Assembly (NCBI GenBank): GCA_014894395.1
Contig: JADBLO010000032.1
Coordinates: 1-55,014 of the forward strand
Source of the DNA: Thermoplasmata archaeon
GTDB taxonomy: Archaea; Thermoplasmatota; E2; DHVEG-1
Length of the DNA: 55,014 nucleotides
Direction of reading: 5' to 3'
Positions 32,741 through 41,998 of the stretch are shown piece by piece. The notes beneath the pieces are model-generated. The model saw only the letters and a list, made by a program, of their open reading frames with translations, did not search any database and had not been told where the DNA came from. Position 1 is the first letter of the stretch. Every line of letters begins with the position of its first letter. The position numbers and the translations under genes are program-made.

Positions 32741-33639
32741 AGAAACTCAGAATAGTCAAAGAATACAACATCAACAGAAAATATGGAAAAGATAAAACAA
32801 TAGAGGTCATCATCGGAATTTCGGTTCTTCTCGCATCTCTTTTCTTTGTCTTTGGGTTCTTTGCTCTCATCGGCCATCCTATCATCAAGGTCAGTTTTAT
32901 CCAACCCATCGATTACCTTGTCTTCGGCGTCCTGGGTTGCATCGGACCACTTGGCTTTTACAACTCCATGAAGCAAAAACTAAAACGCGAAATCATGGAT
33001 AAACTCCCTGACTTCCTGCGAGACATCGCTAATTCGTCTGCATCAGGGATGACTATCTACGACTCTATCAGATCAGCATCTGAGGGTGATTACGGGCAGT
33101 TAACCAAAGAACTGAAAATGACGGTTGCACAGCTGTCCTGGGGCATCCCTATAGATGAAGCGTTAACAAATTTTGGGGACCGCGTCAACACCAATGAAGT
33201 AAAACGACTCGCTATCACTATCAACAAGGCCTTGGAAATCGGTGGAAACACCTCTGCGGTCTTCAATGCAGCCGCAAAAGAACTCGACCAAATCCGGCGC
33301 GTCGAACAACAACGACGAACCGAGATGTCCATGTACAGCATTGTTATTTTCATCAGTTTTTTTGTGTTCCTCGCTGTCATCCTGGTCATCAATGGAACCA
33401 TCTTCCAGGCAATCTACGCACTTCAAGGAAAAATGGCGGGAAAAGCAATCGGAAACATCAGAATAGCAAATATTGACCCCAGCGAGGTGAAAACCATGTT
33501 CTTTACCTTTGTCTTTGTACAAAGCCTTGGCGGCGGACTCCTCGGCGGCTTCATGATGGAGGGACGCCTCTCCGGAGGCATACGCCAAGCGTTTGTCCTC
33601 GTTCTCATCTCCTTTCTCACCTTTAAGATCCTCTTCTAG
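32737..33639 (+). CDS. GspF/TadC-like pilus platform protein 2, apparent AUA start
   Basis: The family signature LPDFLRDIANSSASGMTIYD lies near residue 90. If the first ATG (32968) were used, two membrane segments (EVIIGISVLLASLFFVFGFF and YLVFGVLGCIGPLGFY) would be lost, yet they are in frame and well formed. Upstream of ATG 32968 there is no ATG, GTG or TTG in frame. The best start is ATA at 32737, in a 4-bp overlap ATAA with the previous stop, exactly like the ATGA overlap one gene earlier, and with GGGTGA about 8 bp upstream. From there the protein has 300 residues. Confidence 0.78.
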   Translation: MKKLRIVKEYNINRKYGKDKTIEVIIGISVLLASLFFVFGFFALIGHPIIKVSFIQPIDYLVFGVLGCIGPLGFYNSMKQKLKREIMDKLPDFLRDIANSSASGMTIYDSIRSASEGDYGQLTKELKMTVAQLSWGIPIDEALTNFGDRVNTNEVKRLAITINKALEIGGNTSAVFNAAAKELDQIRRVEQQRRTEMSMYSIVIFISFFVFLAVILVINGTIFQAIYALQGKMAGKAIGNIRIANIDPSEVKTMFFTFVFVQSLGGGLLGGFMMEGRLSGGIRQAFVLVLISFLTFKILF

Positions 33640-33715
33640 AGTGTCAAACCAGCCATATTGTCACGATACCATTAAATAGAGAAAGACAACAGAGAAGTAC
33701 TTGTGGTTAGGAGAG

Positions 33716-36046
33716 ATGAAGAACAAGACGTTCTCTGATAATTCTTATGCAGCATCGGAAGTGGTAGGTGCGATTATTCTCGTTCTTATTGCGGTCGGTG
33801 CTTTCGCCGCTATTTATTATCAAGTGTTCCCGGTGCCGCTTCCTTCTGCTGATTCACATATCAAATTAATGGGATATATTGATGACGAAAGAAACGTCGT
33901 AATAGAACACGTTGGTGGAGAGGCTCTTATTTCGTATAAAATCCTATCTGTGCGCGAAAATGGATCAGCAAGTATGTCTATTTATGAAAATCAACCACTA
34001 ATGATTGGCAAGCGTCTTCCTATCAATAAAACCTTGTTGTATAATGAGAGCCAGATACGAGTTACCGTGTGGAGTATACAAAAAGACGGGAGTGAACAGA
34101 TCGTCTTCGATGGCATCATCACCCCAAAAGATCGTACACCAGGATCCAGTCCACAACCATTACTTGATCCAATGTTGGTATCAACATTAAGAGATAACAC
34201 ACCAGACGAAGACCTTATTTGTTATAATTACACAATCCACCCCAACATTAATCCGATTACTTTCATCTACAATTGGATGATTGCTTCAACTGGACCGTAC
34301 ACCTCACTCGCAAGAGTTTTAATGCCGTTTGATACCCAGAACCTCTTCCAAACCAAAGATTATTCCGGAAATGGATACAACGGAACCATAAACGGAGCAA
34401 CCTGGACAAAGACCGGTAAACTAGGTGGTGCGTATCAGTTCGATGGCAATGATTTCATCACCATCCCGTACTGTTTTGAAAATAACAAAATCGACAAGAT
34501 AACCGTCGAAGTCTGGATTAAAACCAGCGAAAATTCAGGGACAATTCTTTCCTATAACCGCGGTAAATACTGGGAACTTGCCGTCTCTAATGGACATGTG
34601 AAATGGAGCACAAATTCAAGTGATGGAACCGTTGATGTCATAGGAACGAAACTTGTCAATGATAACACCTGGCATTTAATTGCTGTTACCTATAATTCAT
34701 CACTAGGAGATTGTTCAATCTATGTTGATGGCAGATTAGACATCTATCAACATCAACATGCTGTAGGTACACTCCTTGGTTCCGGTGACAACCCTGCTGG
34801 TGCGATTGGGAAAGGAACCGGTGTCGCAGGAGTACAATCCATATTCTCCACAGATTTTGAGACACAAAATGAAAGAGACACCTGGAATGAGCAGAATTCA
34901 ACAGGTGGCCAGCAAACATGGACCAACCTCCGTTACGATAATTTTAATTCCAACTTGGGAAGCTACACGGACGGTGGCTCCGATTGTTATCTCACTAATA
35001 CCTACAAACATGAAGGTACACAATCGGTATGTATTCGTGATAACAGTGGTACGGGTTCAAGTTTTTATCTTACCAACAGTATTGATGTGAATGCTCCTGA
35101 TTATAAAACTCTCAAAATCGATTTCTGGTGGATGTGGAATGGAAACGGCTGGTCCAACGGAGAGGACTGGTGGCTCTTATATTTCAATGGAGTATCTTGG
35201 GTTACCGTACTAGATATGAATTATCCAAGTGGCCATACCAAGGATATATGGTATCATGAAATTGTCTATATCAATGAAAGCACCTACATATTCCCAAATA
35301 ACATGAAGATATGGTTCCAATGTGATGCAAGCGACAATAATGACCTTGTCTATATCGACCAAGTCTACATCAACGCGACAAGCTATGGAAGAATCCAGGC
35401 AGATTTTATTCTTTTACCCTCTACAGCACTTACACCGCACACAGGATCGTATTCTATCGGTGGAACAGGAGATTTTGATCCAGAATACGCGTTGTACAAT
35501 CGCACCGGAATTGATATCTTAGGATATTCAAATGTTAAAATCTCAGTATGGTACAGTTACAAGGCCACTGAGAGTAATGATTTCTTAGGATTATATTATC
35601 TCAACGGTAGCCAATGGAGACCAGTTTTTGAAATAAACAACCCCCAAATCACAGGCCAAGCGCCATGGACACATGTCATTGTGAACGTCCCTGAAACGCT
35701 TCATGTAATAAAACTACAATTTAAATGGAGAACATCATCAACAACAGAATACGTTGCAATAGATGATTTAGAAATCACAGGTATTCTCTATACAGGTGAA
35801 AGCAACTTCACCGGACTTATTGATGAAGTCAAGATTTACCCCCGAGACCTGTCACCAGAACAACTCTATCAGAACTATCTTTGTACAAAAGATGGGAACA
35901 CAAATAGAAGCGTCATTGTCTCTGAAGAAATACACTTAGATGAAAGTTGGAAATGTTTCGTCACCCCAAATGACGGGATTTATGATGATTTAACCATTGG
36001 AGATGATATTTTCTTAATTATCGTTAATTATGGTGGAGGCGGATAG
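33716..36046 (+). CDS. pilin-like LamG adhesin
   Basis: A 776-residue surface protein. The N-terminus is pilin-like (KNKTFSDNSYAASEVVGAII and LVLIAVGAFAAIYY), so it may be processed by the A24 peptidase and sit in or on a pilus. Residues about 200-365 form a LamG/concanavalin-like domain (YQFDGNDFITIPYCFENNKI, VEVWIKTSENSGTILSYNRG). After GAIGKGTGVAG the domain is interrupted by two beta-sandwich modules of about 180 and 150 residues, and the last strand GLIDEVKIYPRDLSPEQLYQ comes only near residue 700. The start ATG 33716 has GGAGAG upstream. A carbohydrate-binding or adhesive role is likely. Confidence 0.78.
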   Translation: MKNKTFSDNSYAASEVVGAIILVLIAVGAFAAIYYQVFPVPLPSADSHIKLMGYIDDERNVVIEHVGGEALISYKILSVRENGSASMSIYENQPLMIGKRLPINKTLLYNESQIRVTVWSIQKDGSEQIVFDGIITPKDRTPGSSPQPLLDPMLVSTLRDNTPDEDLICYNYTIHPNINPITFIYNWMIASTGPYTSLARVLMPFDTQNLFQTKDYSGNGYNGTINGATWTKTGKLGGAYQFDGNDFITIPYCFENNKIDKITVEVWIKTSENSGTILSYNRGKYWELAVSNGHVKWSTNSSDGTVDVIGTKLVNDNTWHLIAVTYNSSLGDCSIYVDGRLDIYQHQHAVGTLLGSGDNPAGAIGKGTGVAGVQSIFSTDFETQNERDTWNEQNSTGGQQTWTNLRYDNFNSNLGSYTDGGSDCYLTNTYKHEGTQSVCIRDNSGTGSSFYLTNSIDVNAPDYKTLKIDFWWMWNGNGWSNGEDWWLLYFNGVSWVTVLDMNYPSGHTKDIWYHEIVYINESTYIFPNNMKIWFQCDASDNNDLVYIDQVYINATSYGRIQADFILLPSTALTPHTGSYSIGGTGDFDPEYALYNRTGIDILGYSNVKISVWYSYKATESNDFLGLYYLNGSQWRPVFEINNPQITGQAPWTHVIVNVPETLHVIKLQFKWRTSSTTEYVAIDDLEITGILYTGESNFTGLIDEVKIYPRDLSPEQLYQNYLCTKDGNTNRSVIVSEEIHLDESWKCFVTPNDGIYDDLTIGDDIFLIIVNYGGGG

Positions 36047-36049
36047 AAA

Positions 36050-38017
36050 ATGAACAAGAAACTACCTACGATCGGAGTCACCTTTCTACTGGTGGTTCTC
36101 GTTTTCGTAGCAATTTCCCCAGAGCCGGTGAACGCAGGTTCCTATGATGGCCATGACCTTGCAGTTGCCTTGCTTGCGAATCAATCAACACTCATTAGTT
36201 CTCAATATTGGGATAGAGATACCGGTGGACATCGACAGGCAGCAGCTCTCGCCTCACGAGGAAACCTTATCCCAACCGATGGATCAACATTCGCTCTCTT
36301 TAGTACAGGACGTGCTGATTTAATTTTCGCCACCTCAAACGGATTGAACCCAGGTAGCGAACGTGGAAACTGGTTCCAAGGCGGACAATATGGAAACCCA
36401 CGAGACGAAGCAAACCTGCAACTCCAACTCCTCGTTCCCCAATACATGCATTATCTTTACTATGATGTTCAATTCTTTACGGTTGAATACCCGGATTATG
36501 TCGGAACACAATATAATGACCAACTCACAATCACGGTAAACTCGCCTTCAAAGGGAATATCATCCTACATAATTAACGTCAATGGTGGGGACTTCGTCCT
36601 CAATGCTCGTGATACCGCCTTGCTTGGGACAGGGTATAATTTGTTTGCTCAGGATAATAACCCCTCAGGAGTCGACTGGCTTCAGACAACACCCAATTCC
36701 AATGGTGTTGATGCGGGCGCATCCGCACTCATTGGTCGAGAACACCCGGTGTCCCCTGGTGAAATTATTACCCTTACCATTGATTTGAAAGACGAAGGAG
36801 ACAATCAATTTGACAGTATGGCGTTCTTCGATAACCTCAGATTTTCCGGGTTTGCAAAAACTCAGATTCTTGCAAGAAAAACAGTCACCGACATCAACGG
36901 TGGCCTTGTCCAATGCGAAGACATCTTACAATACGATATAACGATAAGTAATATAGGAACCGCAAATCAAAACAATAACCCGGGCCATGAATTTGAGGAT
37001 ATCATCCCTGCAAACACGCAGTATGTCCCTGGATCTGCGACCGCTGGATCAGGAACCATCACCTATGACAGTGGAACCAATAAAATCGTCTGGGACGGGA
37101 ACATTCCTTCTCAAAGTAGTATTGTAATAAGCTTTAAGGTAACCATTAACCAAGGGTTAGTGAATAATACGAAAATTTCCAACCAGGGGGTCGTCCACTG
37201 GGACGAAAACGAGGATGGAATAAACGAGAAAAACGAACTCACTGATGATCCTGCGGTAAACGACGGTGTTGACCAAGATGGAGACGGTGAAACCGGTGAT
37301 GATGACCCAACCATCGTCAGCGTCTGGTCGTATGAGGCGCCAACCATTCTTACTGAAGATTTCGCTGACTTCGACGATATCGTCGGCGGCAAAGCACAAG
37401 ATTCATACCACGGTCAAGTCTGGTTTGACACCAGTGAACAATCCAGTGAATCGAATTTCGAAGTCGCTCCCAGTTATCATTATATAACCGAGAGATCCTT
37501 CAAAACCAAACTTCGATTCGGTACCCCTATTCAATATTGGAACTATTCCTTCTCCGTATTTAATAGCAAGATAACCTCTTGGGAGACCTGGTTTACCTGC
37601 GGAAACAGCAGCGAGCCAGCAGATCTCTGCGCTGATTTCAAAACAACGAGTGGCAATGATATTACAAAGATAAAATTAGATTATGTCTATGTCGACGACG
37701 CTCCCCGCTCCTCCTGCTATCAAGTAAAAATGAGCATTAAAACACCAAGCGGATGGGTTCAACTGCATTCTGATTATGCAAATGGATATCTCTATAATGG
37801 ATGGTACAAATTACGGATCGAGAAGAATGGAGATGCAGCTATGAATTATTCACTGTCGAGGTCTGGTGTAGGAATGACAGATTTTGTTACAGGCCAAGGA
37901 TTGGGCTCGTCTTTCAGCGATCTTGCACGTGTTGAATGGTATTCCACACGAAACCCGGTAGTCAGCCCGATTGTCTTCTGGGATGAACACACAGTCAGCC
38001 TTATCTCCATTTCATAA
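36050..38017 (+). CDS. secreted protein with choice-of-anchor-like and DUF11 domains
   Basis: A 655-residue exported protein with signal peptide (hydrophobic residues 7-24, SPEPVNAG cleavage region). Residues 30-265 resemble choice-of-anchor-L-type domains (GSERGNWFQGGQYGNPRDEA, and SMAFFDNLRFSG at the end). Residues 275-385 are a DUF11-like isopeptide or Ig-like repeat (LQYDITISNIGTANQNNNPG, IPANTQYVPGSATAGSGTIT). An acidic calcium-binding-like loop DDPAVNDGVDQDGDGETGDD follows. The rest is a beta-rich domain I do not recognise. It starts three bases after the adhesin gene, so it belongs to the pilus operon. Confidence 0.75.
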   Translation: MNKKLPTIGVTFLLVVLVFVAISPEPVNAGSYDGHDLAVALLANQSTLISSQYWDRDTGGHRQAAALASRGNLIPTDGSTFALFSTGRADLIFATSNGLNPGSERGNWFQGGQYGNPRDEANLQLQLLVPQYMHYLYYDVQFFTVEYPDYVGTQYNDQLTITVNSPSKGISSYIINVNGGDFVLNARDTALLGTGYNLFAQDNNPSGVDWLQTTPNSNGVDAGASALIGREHPVSPGEIITLTIDLKDEGDNQFDSMAFFDNLRFSGFAKTQILARKTVTDINGGLVQCEDILQYDITISNIGTANQNNNPGHEFEDIIPANTQYVPGSATAGSGTITYDSGTNKIVWDGNIPSQSSIVISFKVTINQGLVNNTKISNQGVVHWDENEDGINEKNELTDDPAVNDGVDQDGDGETGDDDPTIVSVWSYEAPTILTEDFADFDDIVGGKAQDSYHGQVWFDTSEQSSESNFEVAPSYHYITERSFKTKLRFGTPIQYWNYSFSVFNSKITSWETWFTCGNSSEPADLCADFKTTSGNDITKIKLDYVYVDDAPRSSCYQVKMSIKTPSGWVQLHSDYANGYLYNGWYKLRIEKNGDAAMNYSLSRSGVGMTDFVTGQGLGSSFSDLARVEWYSTRNPVVSPIVFWDEHTVSLISIS

Positions 38018-38032
38018 GGTGGTGTAGAAAAT

Positions 38033-38716
38033 ATGGCGCGTGAATTTACACGAAACATGTTTATCATGCTGGTCTCAATCATGGTTGGTGTCATCGTCAT
38101 CACGTTCTTCGTCGGTGATATCATGAACCGATCAAAAATGGACACACTTACTGAACAACATAATGTTGAAATCTCAGATATCAACAGTAGAAATGAGAAT
38201 TTCACCAATTACTACTTACAAGGTGCTGTCAAAATGGATTCTGCACGTGAAGTAAGAGAAGTTGCCAACTACTATTTTGATTTTGCCTTGTTCTGGTTCA
38301 ATAACGCGCTCGCCAATCAAAGTAAAAATCTCACGAAGCAGTGCATTGATAATTGTACAAACGCGATGCAAAAATACCTTGGCTCCCATGAGAATTTCGG
38401 GAAATCCAAACCTTATTTTATAAATGCACGGAATTATACAAATAACTCGCGATACCTTGAGGTGCTTGGCTACTACATCGGGTTTGCAGGCGCAGGACAA
38501 AACATCACCATGTTACGATACAACGCCAGCGATTATCTCAGACGCGCGGCAGAGAACCTGTCATTTGGAAACATGGAAAATGTGACCCTACTCATGGAGA
38601 ACTTCACGGTTATCGAACAAGCCTACGAAGAAGCACAACAGCAATATCAGGAATATCGATATCAGATTGATGGATATATCTTCTTTAGTACAATCCGCGA
38701 GATCCCTGATCAGTAA
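38033..38716 (+). CDS. small membrane-anchored protein ending the pilus operon
   Basis: A 227-residue protein with one N-terminal membrane helix (MFIMLVSIMVGVIVITFFVG) and a helical outer part with several NxS/NxT sequons (NESF-type: NFTNYY, NQSKNLT, NITMLRYNAS, NLSFGN, NVTLL), plausible N-glycosylation sites. GGTGGTG precedes the ATG. It follows the secreted protein by 15 bp. No family recognised; its position suggests a pilus minor component or tether. T-rich DNA at 38725-38768 probably terminates the operon. Confidence 0.7.
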   Translation: MAREFTRNMFIMLVSIMVGVIVITFFVGDIMNRSKMDTLTEQHNVEISDINSRNENFTNYYLQGAVKMDSAREVREVANYYFDFALFWFNNALANQSKNLTKQCIDNCTNAMQKYLGSHENFGKSKPYFINARNYTNNSRYLEVLGYYIGFAGAGQNITMLRYNASDYLRRAAENLSFGNMENVTLLMENFTVIEQAYEEAQQQYQEYRYQIDGYIFFSTIREIPDQ

Positions 38717-38724
38717 TAAATCTT

Positions 38725-38768
38725 TGTTTTTTCACCCTGCGGATAGTCTTTTCTTTCTTCTTTTCTTA
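38725..38768 (+). terminator. T-rich terminator of the pilus operon
   Basis: Several T-runs (TTTGTTTTTT, then TCTTTTCTTTCTTCTTTTCTT) after the last operon gene. Confidence 0.45.
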
Positions 38769-38838
38769 AAAGAAACGCTTCCAAAAAATTAAAGAAAGAG
38801 AAGTGATTACCCCCAGCTACACACAAACAAGAATCTCT

Positions 38839-38911
38839 GCCCCGGTAGTGTAGTGGCCTATCATGAAGCCCTGTCGAGGCTTCGACTTGGGTTCGAATCC
38901 CAGCCGGGGCG
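38839..38911 (+). tRNA. tRNA-Asp(GTC)
   Basis: A 73-nt cloverleaf. Acceptor GCCCCGG pairs with CCGGGGC; discriminator G. Anticodon arm GAAGCC-CTGTCGA-GGCTTC gives anticodon GTC. T arm CTGGG-type pairing TTGGG/CCCAG-like with loop TTCGAAT (GGGTTCGAATCCC). No intron and no encoded CCA. It stands between the pilus operon and a convergent secreted-protein gene, 13 bp from its stop. Confidence 0.95.
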
Positions 38912-38924
38912 CTCAACCTCTCTT

Positions 38925-41900
38925 TTAGAATGTGATAATCAGCATCTTGGTGATAACCGGGTATTCCGCAATCAGATTGTTTGTGATGTCATACGCGTAT
39001 GCTTTTACCTCATAGAATCCAAAAGGTACCAGCAGGTCGGCGGAGCAGCCATCGGAAAGATTCATGTCCCAGAAGACAAACTCTTTTTTAATGAACACCT
39101 GTGCTGCAAGGAATTTCACTGATGCTGCATCACTCGTGACCCCTGGGAGGATCACATACAGCGTATCGTACGTCATCGCAATAGAAAGACCAAGGGTGAC
39201 AAGCAACCGAACCGGTCCTATTTTTGGATTGTCAAACAAGTAGATATATCCTAGGTCATACATCCCATGATCCGGGCACTGTACGGTTCTTCGCTCCTCA
39301 ATTCTATTTCCCGCTGTATCCCACACTTCAACATAAATATCGTAGTTCTCGCCACGATCAGCGGTAAAGTTCCATTCAAACCAGATAGGTGATTCTCCGT
39401 TATACAGCGTGTCGAAAATTGTCTCCTCATCGAGGCTGATCTTCACTCGGTCAATCCCAGAACCAGATGCGTAATCGGTCGCACTGCCGTTAATGGTCGC
39501 ACTCCCCGGAGGGATAATATACGATGGTTTATGAAGCGTGATCATCGGTGCGGTACTATCGATCTTGATTCCCTCAACGCGATGATGCGGGAACTCCTCA
39601 TTAATAGAGTCATTAGACCAGTACTCAATAAAGTTATCAGGGCGGTTTGAGGAAATCACCGGGGGAAACGCGGGGTCATATGGTTCTACCCCGAATCCGT
39701 TAATATCATAATACGTCGTAATGTTTTCCGGATCGCTATCCACATCAGAGACTGAAAAAGTAGCGGTTACCCCTGTGACATACCAGTTGTTATTGCCATT
39801 CGGCTCTGCCGGGTCCAGCGTGATTTCTGTTGCTGGGGGATAAATGTCTTTTCCAACAAACGCGGAGATATTCCATTTATCAAGCAAAGGTGAATTCTGT
39901 GGTGACACCCGGATAAAGGTTGCTTGTAACCGGACGCAGGTGCTGGTAATATCAGAGATGTTCTCACCATTCTGGACATCTTCTTTCAGAGGAACGGTCC
40001 CGTTTTGATCCATGATATCGAAGACAATTGTACTCGCTGACGGTAGGGTATCAATGAAAAAGAACTGCCGCCATTGCCGGAACATCTCGGGCTGGATAGG
40101 AACAGACATCAGCTGTGCAGTGGTTATCAACGTTACCTCTTGACCTATACTAGAGGTCACATTCGATGAGCCAATAGATTGGACAGAACGCCAGATATAA
40201 CCAAAAGCATCAGCATAGGGACTCATTTGATCACGCTCATCTTCCCAAGTCGCAAAAATTCTGTCTGCTCCCACTGCGATATCATTCCAATCGACATTCA
40301 GTGAGGAACCATCAGAAAGCTCCTGTCGACTTGTCATGACCGTTCCATTCGAAGCAATAAGTCGTCCATAGATATCTTGATTACCGGCAATAGTTCCATC
40401 ATACACGATGAAAAACATGGTGTCAAAGTATGGAACAGAATCGGTGCGGATGTAACTTGTTCCTGGTTCGATAATATAATTATTTTTCACAATAGTGCCG
40501 GTTTTACTCAGGATTTTCCCCCAGATGTTCCCGTCATAACTATCACGAATCGATGGGTCTACGCTTATATCACCATCATTCCAGGTAATAAAAAATCGTT
40601 GGACTATAGAGTTATACGACACTGCAGGAAAAATATAATCAACTGTAGGACTCCCTGTTGCAATCGTGATCCGAGAACCAATACGGTTCCCGTTCGAATC
40701 ATATCGATACGCATACAGACTGAAGGGGCCAATCTGCGCGTCAATCCCATCTTCATAGACGATGATAAAATTTCCTGTATTGTCAGAGCAGACCCACGGG
40801 TCTCCTTGATAATTAGTTTCCCATGCTATCGGGAAATCAGCACCAACAGGATATCCATTGGAGTTATACAGCCTCCCTCGAACATCATAATCATCATAAC
40901 CGTTTCTCGCGTCCGCCCAGACGACAAGGAAACGATTACTGGCGTCATCATATGCAACCTGCGGGTTAAATTGACCATTGGTGGCAACGCAAATCGGAAA
41001 CCGCAGAGACACTTGGCTGTCCGGGGTAACCAACGCACCTTTAATATCAGCTTGATAGCGGTTCAACGGTTGATTCGCAGGGTTCTCCTCCCACACCACA
41101 AAAAACTTCCCGGCACCAAAGGCATTACAGGGGTTTTCCGCATGATACGTGTTGCTTCCCGGTTCAGACACATCAATGTCGGTATTATTATCAGGAACAG
41201 GATCGCCTCCGTCATTGTTATAACTCCGTCCATGGATCACCCCGGGAATTGTCCTCTCGTAATGCGGAAGTGGAATGTTGATATCCTCAGGCCCAAGACG
41301 TTCCTCCCAGGTCACCAGAAATCGATTCGCACCATACTCAACATCAGGGTCCCATGCACCCTCTACCGCTGCTTTAAAAGAAACCATGGTGTCCGGTCTT
41401 GTTCGATCCCGCCACGAAAAAATGGAGGAAAAACTGCTTTGATCGTTCGCACTCGGATTTCCATAAAACAGGTAGATAGTGGTTTGCCCTGGAGGAAGAG
41501 TTGGTATTTTCACGAGAAAATCTGCTACAACGTTATTTGTTTTTTTCATTTTATAATAGGAGAGCTGTACACCAGCTCCATCCGTAAAACGAAGGTCATC
41601 AAAATCACTTTGCATATCAGCATCATACTGCACCGTTATGTTCACATCGTAGTCCGTAAATGTTTCTTGTCCACTGTTCATGAGAATAATTAGTTTCATA
41701 CGGGTGAATGAAGGATCTATCCAAGCAGGATACGTATTCTCCATAGAAACAATTCCAATACTGGTATTAATGAGAACGTGTTGTGAGAATGCCGGATCAA
41801 TCTTGCTTTCATTCAGAAAATCATCCTGCCAGACCTCAACCGATCCACTTCGTAGGACTGATGACCTATATTGGTCAATCACACTTGATGTTTGCCTGGT

Positions 41901-41987
41901 TTGTAGCATCGCCTGTCCAACAGTGGCGATGGTAAGGACTAGCGTCACAAGGACACAGAGACCGAGTTTCGTTTTTTTTTCCCCCAT
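38925..41987 (-). CDS. very large secreted protein, DUF2341 and repeat domains
   Basis: A 1020-residue exported protein. Signal/anchor helix LGLCVLVTLVLTIATVGQAM at the N-terminus. Residues 85-190 are a DUF2341-like domain (PAWIDPSFTRMKLIILMNSG, then TIYLFYGNPSAND). Residues about 200-600 have repeats of the form RFLVTWEE, RFLVVWAD, FIIVYEDG, FFITWNDG, five or six blades that suggest a beta-propeller. Then Ig-like domains with TEITLDPAEPNGNNNWYVTG, and a C-terminal domain GYIYLFDNPKIGPVRLLVTL shared with the next protein. Probably a surface or secreted binding protein. It is transcribed after the 891-residue protein gene with an 11-bp gap. Confidence 0.8.
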   Translation of the reverse strand: MGEKKTKLGLCVLVTLVLTIATVGQAMLQTRQTSSVIDQYRSSVLRSGSVEVWQDDFLNESKIDPAFSQHVLINTSIGIVSMENTYPAWIDPSFTRMKLIILMNSGQETFTDYDVNITVQYDADMQSDFDDLRFTDGAGVQLSYYKMKKTNNVVADFLVKIPTLPPGQTTIYLFYGNPSANDQSSFSSIFSWRDRTRPDTMVSFKAAVEGAWDPDVEYGANRFLVTWEERLGPEDINIPLPHYERTIPGVIHGRSYNNDGGDPVPDNNTDIDVSEPGSNTYHAENPCNAFGAGKFFVVWEENPANQPLNRYQADIKGALVTPDSQVSLRFPICVATNGQFNPQVAYDDASNRFLVVWADARNGYDDYDVRGRLYNSNGYPVGADFPIAWETNYQGDPWVCSDNTGNFIIVYEDGIDAQIGPFSLYAYRYDSNGNRIGSRITIATGSPTVDYIFPAVSYNSIVQRFFITWNDGDISVDPSIRDSYDGNIWGKILSKTGTIVKNNYIIEPGTSYIRTDSVPYFDTMFFIVYDGTIAGNQDIYGRLIASNGTVMTSRQELSDGSSLNVDWNDIAVGADRIFATWEDERDQMSPYADAFGYIWRSVQSIGSSNVTSSIGQEVTLITTAQLMSVPIQPEMFRQWRQFFFIDTLPSASTIVFDIMDQNGTVPLKEDVQNGENISDITSTCVRLQATFIRVSPQNSPLLDKWNISAFVGKDIYPPATEITLDPAEPNGNNNWYVTGVTATFSVSDVDSDPENITTYYDINGFGVEPYDPAFPPVISSNRPDNFIEYWSNDSINEEFPHHRVEGIKIDSTAPMITLHKPSYIIPPGSATINGSATDYASGSGIDRVKISLDEETIFDTLYNGESPIWFEWNFTADRGENYDIYVEVWDTAGNRIEERRTVQCPDHGMYDLGYIYLFDNPKIGPVRLLVTLGLSIAMTYDTLYVILPGVTSDAASVKFLAAQVFIKKEFVFWDMNLSDGCSADLLVPFGFYEVKAYAYDITNNLIAEYPVITKMLIITF

Positions 41988-41998
41988 CGTTCATTCTC

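Noticed and set aside
38710-38916. Minus-strand frame across the tRNA gene
   Set aside because: It reads the antisense of tRNA-Asp, a common false gene.
40377-41693. A 438-codon frame on the plus strand
   Set aside because: It lies entirely opposite the secreted 1020-residue protein, has no family features, and reflects codon bias of the real gene.
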